NCBI GenBank assembly: GCA_943908475.1
Contig: CALTTG010000017.1
Coordinates: 10,744-74,743 of the forward strand
Source: an uncultured Burkholderiales bacterium
GTDB lineage: Bacteria; Pseudomonadota; Gammaproteobacteria; Burkholderiales; Burkholderiaceae_C
DNA length: 64,000 bases
Reading direction: 5' to 3'
Positions 43,890 to 49,933 of the stretch are shown one piece after another. Within the stretch, counting starts at the first letter, position 1; every line of letters starts with the position of its first letter. The notes beneath the pieces were generated by a model, which made no database searches, was not told the origin of the DNA, and was given only the letters and a program-made list of their open reading frames with translations. Position numbers and translations under genes: made by a program.

Positions 43890-44099
43890 TCACGCTGACA
43901 ACACGAGTTCCGCTTCTTGCAGCCAGTACTCGGCAGCGGCGTACCACCCTTCCCAGACACAACCATTGCAGCCTCGACCGCAGCAGGTGGTGGGCTCCGG
44001 CGGCGGCTCGCGCAGGCTCACCCCTTGGTCACGGGCTTGGGCCAGACGGTGCTGGAACAGGGCCAGGGTGCTGTCGCGGTCGGTCAAGGGGGCTGGCAT
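43890..44099 (-). CDS. Small cysteine-rich protein, oxidoreductase-like N-terminal family
   Basis: A small protein of about 69 residues if started at the ATG at 44099. Its signature PPPEPTTCCGRGCNGCVWEGWYAAAEYW fits the Oxidoreductase-like protein N-terminal domain (Pfam family recalled from memory), whose function is unknown; the four Cys could bind a metal or Fe-S centre. An in-frame ATG at 44183 would add 28 residues containing three more Cys, but would overlap the start of the divergent gene. No clear ribosome site exists for either. It lies between tssG and the Val-Pro repeat genes. Confidence 0.7.
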   Translation of the reverse strand: MPAPLTDRDSTLALFQHRLAQARDQGVSLREPPPEPTTCCGRGCNGCVWEGWYAAAEYWLQEAELVLSA

Positions 44100-44181
44100 G
44101 GGATCAAGGTGCGGGCAAATGCTGGCGCATTGTGCCTCGCATCGCGCGGGTGTGGCACTGGGGCTGCGGTAGAGTCCATGC

Positions 44182-44952
44182 ATGTCCTCACAGCGAACGG
44201 CTCCTGTCACCTGGAAAGCCCTGATCCTCACCTCGGTGGTGCTGGTGGTGCTCATGACCACCCTGGCGGCGGGCATCGGGTGGTGGGCGCTCGGCCACAT
44301 GGCGGCCCGGGTGACCTTGCGCGATCAGCCGGCCGACATCCGGCTGCCGTCCGAATTGGCGGTGCAGGCTGCGGTGAGTCGTGCGGTCGAAGTCAAGGTG
44401 AACCAGGTCTTGCCGGTTCGGGTGCCCATCGATGAGTTGGTCAGCATTCCGATCGAGCAGTCCCTGCCGGTCAAGGTGCATGTCGAGACATCGGTTCCCT
44501 TGTCGGTGGACATCCCGTTTGAACACACCTTTCAGATCGATCAGGTCATCGATTTGGACACCACCGTGAAAACCAAAGTCCTGGGGTTTTCGGTGAACTT
44601 GCCGATCAAGGGCAGGGTGCCGTTGAAGGCACAGGTGCCGGTGTCGCTGGTGGTGCCGATTCGCCACACCGTGCCGGTGGTGTTGGATGTGCCTGCGCAA
44701 GTGTCGCTGCCGGAGCCCATCCAGGCCCGGGTGAAGACGGTCATTGAAGCGAAGATTCCCATTCGGGAGTCTTTGCAGCTGCCGGTGACGGAGCCTGTGC
44801 AGGCCACCTTGCGTTTCCCTCAGCAGCAGGTGCATGCCTCCTTGGTTCACACGGAGGTGTTGCTGCCCTTCGATGCCATCACGCTGGCGCCCACCAGTGG
44901 TTGGGCATCACTGTGGCCCGCACGGCTCCAGTCGCCACGGAGCCAGCCTTGA
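44182..44952 (+). CDS. Membrane-anchored Val-Pro repeat protein A, unknown function
   Basis: A 256-residue protein I cannot assign to a family. It has a short basic N-terminus, one membrane segment (about 12-37, ending WWALGHM), and then about 200 residues of short alternating hydrophobic/charged strands separated by Pro: LPVRVPIDELVSIPIEQ, LPVKVHVETSVPLSVDIPF, VPLKAQVPVSLVVPIRHTVPV. The pattern suggests stacked beta strands outside the membrane, probably in the periplasm. It is a paralogue of the next gene, with matching anchor (W-K/R-A-L-I ... WW..GH). Its stop overlaps the probable start of that gene, so the two are translationally coupled. Confidence 0.75.
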   Translation: MSSQRTAPVTWKALILTSVVLVVLMTTLAAGIGWWALGHMAARVTLRDQPADIRLPSELAVQAAVSRAVEVKVNQVLPVRVPIDELVSIPIEQSLPVKVHVETSVPLSVDIPFEHTFQIDQVIDLDTTVKTKVLGFSVNLPIKGRVPLKAQVPVSLVVPIRHTVPVVLDVPAQVSLPEPIQARVKTVIEAKIPIRESLQLPVTEPVQATLRFPQQQVHASLVHTEVLLPFDAITLAPTSGWASLWPARLQSPRSQP

Positions 44953-45782
44953 GCGTGGCGACGGCAGTTCCCTCTGACCCGAGTCCGGTGCGTCCCCGAG
45001 GCTGGCATCGGCCTGTGGGGTGGCGTGCGTTGATCACCGTCTCGTTGCTGATCTTGCTGGGCTGGCTGATCTTGATGACCGGCTTGATCTGGTGGGTTCG
45101 GGGGCATTGGGAGGCGCTGGCCGTGATGCGAGACATCCCGGTCAGTTTGAGTCTGCCCTCGGGCATGAAGGCCTCGGCACAGGTGCATTCGGTGTTGCAC
45201 ACCCGGTTGGACACGGTGCAATCGCTGGACGTGCCCGTGGATCAGTGGGTGCATGTTCAGGTGGTTGATCGAGTCAACGCGCGAGCCCAGGTCAACACGG
45301 TGGTGCCCATTTCGACCACGGTGGCATTTGCGGCAGACATTCCCGTGAGCACACAGGTGCAGGCCGAGGTGCCGGTGGTCTCGTGGCTGCCGGCCATGAC
45401 GGTGAAGCTGCCCGTGAGTTTTGTGGTGCCGGTGAGGGTGTCGGTGCCAGTGAAGGTGGACGTGCCCCTGGACCTCGACATGCAGGTGCGGACGGATGTG
45501 CCGGATCCGCTGAAGGTGCCCCTGAAGGCGACGTTCCGCACGCGCATACCCATCCACGCCGACATCCACTCTCAGCTGACTCGGCAAGCCGATTTCACCC
45601 TGGCACAGGGCATCGTGGCAATGCCGATGGTGATTGAATCGGCGGCGCTCAACCTGCCCTTCACCGATGTGCGGTGGGAGCTGCGCGATGGCTGGGCACT
45701 GGGGCTCAGTGGTTGGGAACCGTGTAGTTCGCCTGCGTCATCAGGTCAATGCCACACACCAGCGTCTGCACCCACGCAATGA
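44949..45782 (+). CDS. Membrane-anchored Val-Pro repeat protein B, unknown function
   Basis: A protein of about 277 residues, paralogous to the preceding one: anchor at about 27-50 (WRALITVSLLILLGWLILM, then WWVRGHW), then a Val-Pro-rich strand-repeat region (LPVSFVVPVRVSVPVKVDVPLDL; VPLKATFRTRIPIHADI). The start is uncertain: a TTG at 44949 has GGAG six bases upstream and overlaps the stop of gene A (TTGA); GTG at 44955 or 44913 are alternatives. The last 77 bp overlap, in the opposite direction, the end of the metallo-beta-lactamase gene, and the final residues (about 25) look non-conserved. No function is proposed. Confidence 0.7.
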   Translation: MSVATAVPSDPSPVRPRGWHRPVGWRALITVSLLILLGWLILMTGLIWWVRGHWEALAVMRDIPVSLSLPSGMKASAQVHSVLHTRLDTVQSLDVPVDQWVHVQVVDRVNARAQVNTVVPISTTVAFAADIPVSTQVQAEVPVVSWLPAMTVKLPVSFVVPVRVSVPVKVDVPLDLDMQVRTDVPDPLKVPLKATFRTRIPIHADIHSQLTRQADFTLAQGIVAMPMVIESAALNLPFTDVRWELRDGWALGLSGWEPCSSPASSGQCHTPASAPTQ

Positions 45783-46476
45783 ACTCGCCGACCGCAGGGC
45801 CGCCCAGCGGGTGGCCGTGCTGGGGCACGATCATCTGGATGTCCAGCGAACGAACCATCTGGGCCCACAGGCGAAGCACTTTGCTGGAGACCATGTAGCG
45901 TTGGTGGAAACCTTCCATCGCCGCGATGTGGTCGTTCAACGAGGTGACGATGTGCCCTTTGGGCAGGTCGGTGCGGAACGAGGCCCCCAGGTCACCCGAA
46001 AACAAGATCTTGCTGATGGGGTCGTAGAACTGGAAGTTGCCCTCGGCATGGAGGAAGTGGGCGGGCAGCGCGACAAGGTGGCTGTGCCCAATCGGAATGT
46101 GCATGCCTGGGTCTGGGATGGGCTTCACCCGCTGCGCCGTCTTGCCGGGTTTGCAAAAGTGTGGGCAGAAGCGTTCCCAGACCCGAGAAATGTACAAAGG
46201 GGCTTGCGTGCTGGTCATCCATCGGTCCAGAGACGCAATGATGTCGGGGTCCGCGTGAGAGGCCACGATGGCGGCCAGTCGCTGAGGTGGGAAGTAGCGG
46301 GTGACGCCCAGCAGCAACTCGTTGTAAGCCATGTTGCCGCCGGGGTCGATGATGGCGCCCGTGTCGTCGTTGACGATGAGGAATTGGTTGGACGGCACGG
46401 CCTCCCCGCCATCTGCACTCAGGTCCGTGAACATGAGGCAACGGTGCCGCGCGTCTCGATAGAGTTCCTGAGCCAT
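45706..46476 (-). CDS. Flavodiiron-like metallo-beta-lactamase domain protein (ODP type)
   Basis: A 256-residue metallo-beta-lactamase-fold protein. The metal ligands can be placed by spacing: His74, Asp76, Asp78 (SHADPD), His143 (FLHAEG), Asp162 (SGDLGA) and His220 (PQHG). This matches the di-iron site of flavodiiron proteins, which is H-x-E-x-D; here the Glu is replaced by Asp. There is no flavodoxin or rubredoxin domain. Such stand-alone ODP proteins are thought to bind oxygen or nitric oxide and have been linked to signalling; the role here is inferred. The ATG at 46476 gives a normal N-terminus. Confidence 0.8.
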   Translation of the reverse strand: MAQELYRDARHRCLMFTDLSADGGEAVPSNQFLIVNDDTGAIIDPGGNMAYNELLLGVTRYFPPQRLAAIVASHADPDIIASLDRWMTSTQAPLYISRVWERFCPHFCKPGKTAQRVKPIPDPGMHIPIGHSHLVALPAHFLHAEGNFQFYDPISKILFSGDLGASFRTDLPKGHIVTSLNDHIAAMEGFHQRYMVSSKVLRLWAQMVRSLDIQMIVPQHGHPLGGPAVGEFIAWVQTLVCGIDLMTQANYTVPNH

Positions 46477-46586
46477 TGACTTCGCCTTGTCCAAAAGGCG
46501 AGAGGGTAGTCGGCCGCGCACGGCAGGGCTTGATGCAGCGCAATGGCCACCGCCGCAGCATCCCCACATGTGGCAATGGCACGACC

Positions 46587-47468
46587 TCAGGTGGGCAACT
46601 GTCGTGCGCGCAGCGACAGGAACAGGGCCGATTGGTCGCATTCGCCCAGGCCTTCCTGATGGGCGCGTTCGTACAACTCGGTCAGGTGCGCGGTGATGGG
46701 GGCGTCGAAGGGCAGGTCTTTGGCCGTATGCAGGGCATTTTTCAGGTCCTTGAGCTGCACCGCCAATGAGCCACGCTTGGTGAAATCGCCCTCGACCATG
46801 CGCTGGCCATGGACCTCCAGGATTCGGCTCTCGGCGAAGCCGCCCCGCAAGGCTTCCCGCACTTTGGCGGGGTTGGCGCCACCGCGCTCCGCCAGCAGCA
46901 GGGCTTCCGACACGGCGCCGATGGTGATGCCGACGATCATCTGGTTGGCCAGCTTGCACAGTTGACCGCTGCCGACGGGGCCGACGTGCACCGGACGGCC
47001 CAGGCATTCCAGCACAGGGCGGGCCTGTTCGAAAGCGTCGGTGCTGCCGCCCGCCATGATGGCGAGGGTGCCGGCGGCCGCGCCCAGGGTGCCGCCAGAC
47101 ACCGGCGCATCCATGGCCTCCACGCCCAGGGCATTAAGCTGAGCGGCATGGTGGCGAGCCTGTTCGGGCAAGATCGAGCTCATGTCGATCACCAAAGTGC
47201 CTGCGCGCAGGCCGCGCGCCGCACTGTGTTCACCTTGGCCCCACAGCACGTCGTGAACGGCCTGACCATCGGTCAGCATGGTGATGACGATGTCGGCCGT
47301 CTCGACCGCCGAGGCCGGCGATGCGGCCTGGCGTGCGCCGGCGGCCACCAGTGGGGCACACTTGTCGGGGGAGCGGTTCCACACCGTCACCAGGTGGCCG
47401 GCGTTCAGCAGACGAAGGGTCATGGGCTGGCCCATGAGGCCGATGCCCAACACAGTGATCTTCAACAT
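46587..47468 (-). CDS. NAD(P)-dependent beta-hydroxyacid dehydrogenase (3-hydroxyisobutyrate dehydrogenase / tartronate semialdehyde reductase family)
   Basis: A 293-residue oxidoreductase. The nucleotide-binding GIGLMGQPM is at 8-16, the substrate motif DAPVSGG at 120-126, and the catalytic Lys172 with Asn175 lies in GQLCKLANQ. The Asn-Arg after the second strand (WNRSPD) suggests NADP preference. Close relatives act on 3-hydroxyisobutyrate, tartronate semialdehyde or succinic semialdehyde; sequence alone does not tell which. Neighbours give no pathway. Confidence 0.88.
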   Translation of the reverse strand: MLKITVLGIGLMGQPMTLRLLNAGHLVTVWNRSPDKCAPLVAAGARQAASPASAVETADIVITMLTDGQAVHDVLWGQGEHSAARGLRAGTLVIDMSSILPEQARHHAAQLNALGVEAMDAPVSGGTLGAAAGTLAIMAGGSTDAFEQARPVLECLGRPVHVGPVGSGQLCKLANQMIVGITIGAVSEALLLAERGGANPAKVREALRGGFAESRILEVHGQRMVEGDFTKRGSLAVQLKDLKNALHTAKDLPFDAPITAHLTELYERAHQEGLGECDQSALFLSLRARQLPT

Positions 47469-47629
47469 GGGGTGTTTTCGGAAAAGTTAACCAGAATCAG
47501 AAGTAGTGCACAGAAAAAACCCTGCTCATCCCTTGTTTGAAGGGCGGCCGAGGGCGTCGATTTGCGCCAACATAGTGCCCGGAGTCAAACTCTTTTCACC
47601 GGCTGCAGTACAACGAATCCATCAACGAC

Positions 47630-48625
47630 ATGGCCGATTCTCTCGCGACATTGATGCCAGCCCTGGCGTCTCTTGACGATGCCCTGGTCCGCTACCTGGA
47701 CCAATCGGGCGTGGCCGTGCTGGTCAAAGACTTGGGCAGTGGGCGTTTTGTGTTCGCCACGCCTGGCGCGCAGGGCGTGCTGATGGCGGAACAAGACGTG
47801 GTGGGTCAGACCGATGCCGATCTGTTCGATGCGGTGCAGGCGGTGGCCTTGCGTGCTGCAGACCAACAGGCCTTGGCCTTGGGCACGGCCTACTCGGCGG
47901 AGCATCGCATCGAGCGCAAGGGCGAGCGCCGCGAGTATGTGGTCTGGCGCCAGCCGGTGCCTGCGGCCGATGGCGTGGGCGCGCGCATCCTGAGTTGTTG
48001 GCAGGATCACACCGAGCAGCGCAAGCGCGAGCACCAATTGCAGGCGGCTTTGGCCCAGTTGGAAGAACAGCAGCGGGCCAATGCCGACCTGCGTCGCGAA
48101 ATGCAGGACCATCAGGTTCGAGACAATGAGTCCGGCCTGTATCAGCGCTCTCACTTTGAAGAGCAACTGCGTCGCGAGGCCGATTTGTCCAGCCGAGAAC
48201 AGCGTGAGTTCGCGATCGTGTCGGTGGCCATTGATGCGATGGATCAGATTCGCGAAACCTATGGCGCCGACAGCTGCGAGCGGGTGGTCGAGGCTTTGGG
48301 GCGTTTGCTCAGGGCCAACACCCGCGCGATGGATTCCCCGTGTCGCTTGGGTGGAGATCGTTTCGTGGTGCTGCTGTCGGGGGTGGGGCTGGCGACTGCG
48401 CACTCGCGCATGGAGCATTTGCGCAAGGCTTGTTCCCAGCACATCGTGGCCTACAACGGGCAGCAGATCCCCTTCACCGTCAGCATGGGCATTGCCAGCT
48501 TCCCGCACACCGCCGGATCGGTCGAGGAGTTGATGCGAAGTGCCGATCGGGCGATGGCGGCCTCCCGCGCCAAGGGTGGCAACCACCTGACCTTGTCGAG
48601 CATTCAGTTCGTGCCCGCCAGTTGA
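47630..48625 (+). CDS. PAS-degenerate GGDEF protein, probably inactive as a cyclase
   Basis: A 331-residue protein with an N-terminal PAS-like domain (about 15-130), a coiled coil (about 133-165: EHQLQAALAQLEEQQRANADLRREM), and a GGDEF domain. The active loop reads GGDRF at 241-245, with Arg in the catalytic Glu position. The metal-binding segment is VAIDAMDQIRETYG, where the first metal Asp is Ala and the usual Asn-Asp is Arg-Glu. The domain entry reads NESGLYQRSHF instead of DxLTGLxNRxxF. It is expected to lack cyclase activity and may bind GTP or a partner instead. A terminator follows. Confidence 0.88.
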   Translation: MADSLATLMPALASLDDALVRYLDQSGVAVLVKDLGSGRFVFATPGAQGVLMAEQDVVGQTDADLFDAVQAVALRAADQQALALGTAYSAEHRIERKGERREYVVWRQPVPAADGVGARILSCWQDHTEQRKREHQLQAALAQLEEQQRANADLRREMQDHQVRDNESGLYQRSHFEEQLRREADLSSREQREFAIVSVAIDAMDQIRETYGADSCERVVEALGRLLRANTRAMDSPCRLGGDRFVVLLSGVGLATAHSRMEHLRKACSQHIVAYNGQQIPFTVSMGIASFPHTAGSVEELMRSADRAMAASRAKGGNHLTLSSIQFVPAS

Positions 48626-48648
48626 TCACGTGGTCGGACCCGCAAAGC

Positions 48649-48675
48649 AAAACGGCACCCCAGGGTGCCGTTTTT
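48649..48675. terminator. Bidirectional intrinsic terminator between the GGDRF protein and 6S RNA
   Basis: AAAACGGCACC pairs with GGTGCCGTTTT over a four-base loop, with T-runs on both strands. It can end both the rightward gdg-like gene and the leftward 6S RNA, whose 3' end is predicted at about 48688. Confidence 0.9.
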
Positions 48676-48687
48676 CATGAACCAGTT

Positions 48688-48861
48688 GTTCGCCGCGAAG
48701 TGGTCACCGCACTCCTGAACCCAGGGGATTCAGGTGGGCGAGGTCAACAGCACGTCGGGTTCATCTGACGCGAGACGATCACACCTGCGCTGCAATGTTC
48801 CAAGCCCTGGCTCAATGAGCATCGGTTCAAGGAAATATTGGCTTCCACGAGCACGACGAAC
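48688..48861 (-). ncRNA. ssrS: 6S RNA (RNA polymerase regulator)
   Basis: About 174 nt read leftward just downstream of zapA, the conserved location of 6S RNA. The ends pair perfectly over eight bases (GTTCGTCG with CGGCGAAC, one G-U), followed by GTGG with CCAC. The 3' arm has the characteristic hairpin CCTGAATCCCCTGGGTTCAGG, equivalent to CCTTGAACCAAGGGTTCAAGG in E. coli. A large central bubble can form between the ATTTCCTTGAACC arm and the GAACCCGACG arm. A -10 hexamer TACAAT ends seven bases before the predicted 5' end. 6S RNA binds sigma-70 polymerase in stationary phase. Exact ends are inferred. Confidence 0.85.
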
Positions 48862-48867
48862 GATTTG

Positions 48868-48873
48868 ATTGTA
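48868..48873 (-). promoter_or_regulatory. -10 element of the 6S RNA gene
   Basis: TACAAT on the minus strand ends seven bases before the predicted 5' end of 6S RNA. The -35 region is not well conserved. Confidence 0.5.
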
Positions 48874-48958
48874 AGGCGCGCTTCGGAAGGCGAGCCCTTT
48901 AGTTGCGCTGGCCTTGCGGCTTTAGTTGACAGAATGAAGGGTGTCAAACCCTTTCAGC

Positions 48959-49279
48959 TCAGAGCAGGTGGCCGTCGTCGTTCAGGGCTGCATCGAGACG
49001 CGTGATGAGTCGCTCGATGGTGCCCGGTGCCAGCGGGGCGTCGTCCTGACCATGAGCCGAGGCCTGCGGTGCCAGGGGCGGAGCGCTGGCCAATTCGAAT
49101 GCGAGGTTGAGGGCCGACAGCACCGCGATGCGTTCGCGAGCGCGCAACTTGCCGGCATCGCGGATGGCGCACATTTCACGGTCGACCCGGCTGACCGCTT
49201 CCTTCAGGCGATCTTCTCCGCCGTCGGGGCAACCCAGCAGGTAGCTTTGGCCCATGATGGAGACTTCGATCTGTTTCAT
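48959..49279 (-). CDS. zapA: Cell division protein ZapA
   Basis: A 106-residue FtsZ-associated protein. The N-terminus MKQIEVSIMGQSYLLGCPDGGEDRLKEAV and the segment VDREMCAIRDAGKLRARERIAVLSALNLAFEL are hallmarks. The tail after residue 70 is Ala/Pro-rich. It overlaps the upstream ZapB-like gene by four bases (ATGA), and 6S RNA lies about 100 bases downstream. Confidence 0.94.
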   Translation of the reverse strand: MKQIEVSIMGQSYLLGCPDGGEDRLKEAVSRVDREMCAIRDAGKLRARERIAVLSALNLAFELASAPPLAPQASAHGQDDAPLAPGTIERLITRLDAALNDDGHLL

Positions 49280-49551
49280 GGGGTCTGGGCTCCGGTCGTG
49301 TTGGCGTCTCGGGGCGGGGTCATGTCCATGCTGTCCGCCTCGGTGTCGTCGGCAGGCGCGGTGACCGCTGGCAGCTTGTCGATGAGCGCATCGATGCGCT
49401 GACGCGCGGCCGACAGTCGCGTTTTCAGCGAGTCGCGCTCGTTCGTGACGGCCTGGAGCTGCTGTTGCAGCAGGGCGTTGGTGCGCTGGAGTTCTTCGTG
49501 ACGAAGCAGCAGTCGCTCGACGCGGTCGATCAGGGGGGAGATCCTGGACAT
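49276..49551 (-). CDS. ZapB-like coiled-coil protein (TIGR02449 type)
   Basis: A 91-residue coiled-coil protein: residues 5-60 carry a heptad pattern (LIDRVERLLLRHEELQRTNA, LQQQLQAVTNERDSLKTRL), ending LSAARQRIDALIDKLP. This small family lies directly upstream of zapA in Proteobacteria and is presumed to act with it at the division ring. The C-terminal 30 residues are acidic and unordered. The ATG at 49551 is preceded by a TACAAT on the minus strand at 49591-49596. Confidence 0.88.
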   Translation of the reverse strand: MSRISPLIDRVERLLLRHEELQRTNALLQQQLQAVTNERDSLKTRLSAARQRIDALIDKLPAVTAPADDTEADSMDMTPPRDANTTGAQTP

Positions 49552-49590
49552 GGGCTGGCGTTCTGAAGACAGGGCCGTGGAGGGAATCCC

Positions 49591-49629
49591 ATTGTAGGCG
49601 GGGCGATGGCGGGCCGCGGCGCGTACAAT
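49591..49629. promoter_or_regulatory. Back-to-back promoters: zapB-like/zapA (leftward) and cobalamin operon (rightward)
   Basis: Minus-strand TACAAT at 49591-49596 serves the ZapB-like/zapA unit; plus-strand TACAAT at 49624-49629 would start the cobalamin riboswitch RNA near 49636. The two -10 hexamers are 27 bases apart, so polymerases could not occupy both at once. Confidence 0.5.
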
Positions 49630-49635
49630 CTCGCG

Positions 49636-49853
49636 TGTTGGTGCTCGTGCCGAGTTTCTTGCTCGGCGCAGTTAAACGGGAAGCAAGAGGGTCTGCCGCA
49701 CCACCGGTGCCAGCCCGACTTGCGCTGCCCCCGCAACGGTCGGCGGTCAAGTGCGTGGTTCTCACGCCCTTCGCTCGTGTTCTCTGCCACTGGACGGTTC
49801 ATCGTCTGGGAAGGTCTCACGGGTTGCATCGCCCAGCCCGGATACCGGCCAGC
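49636..49853 (+). promoter_or_regulatory. Cobalamin (adenosylcobalamin) riboswitch
   Basis: An RNA leader upstream of btuB with the expected blocks in order: an outer GGTGC stem, TTAAACGGGAAGC (49672 region), GCCGGTGCCAGCCCGA-like arm (CACCGGTGCCAGCCCGAC), GCTGCCCCCGCAACGG (core GxxCCCGC-ACTG equivalent), GCCACTGG, and the B12 box GCCCGGATACCGGCC at about 49836-49850. It most likely represses translation or transcription of the operon when adenosylcobalamin is plentiful. The B12 box ends about 80 bases before the chosen btuB start. Confidence 0.92.
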
Positions 49854-49933
49854 AGGGGATGGGTGCGTGCGCCCGTCATGTCGTCCGTGGCCTGCGGGGA
49901 TGCTGGCTGGGGCTCTTGCTTTCTCTTTTCATC

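Noticed and set aside
49751..49933. An earlier btuB start inside the riboswitch
   Set aside because: A start there would lie within the structured aptamer and add residues before the signal peptide; the ATG at 49934 gives a normal signal sequence.
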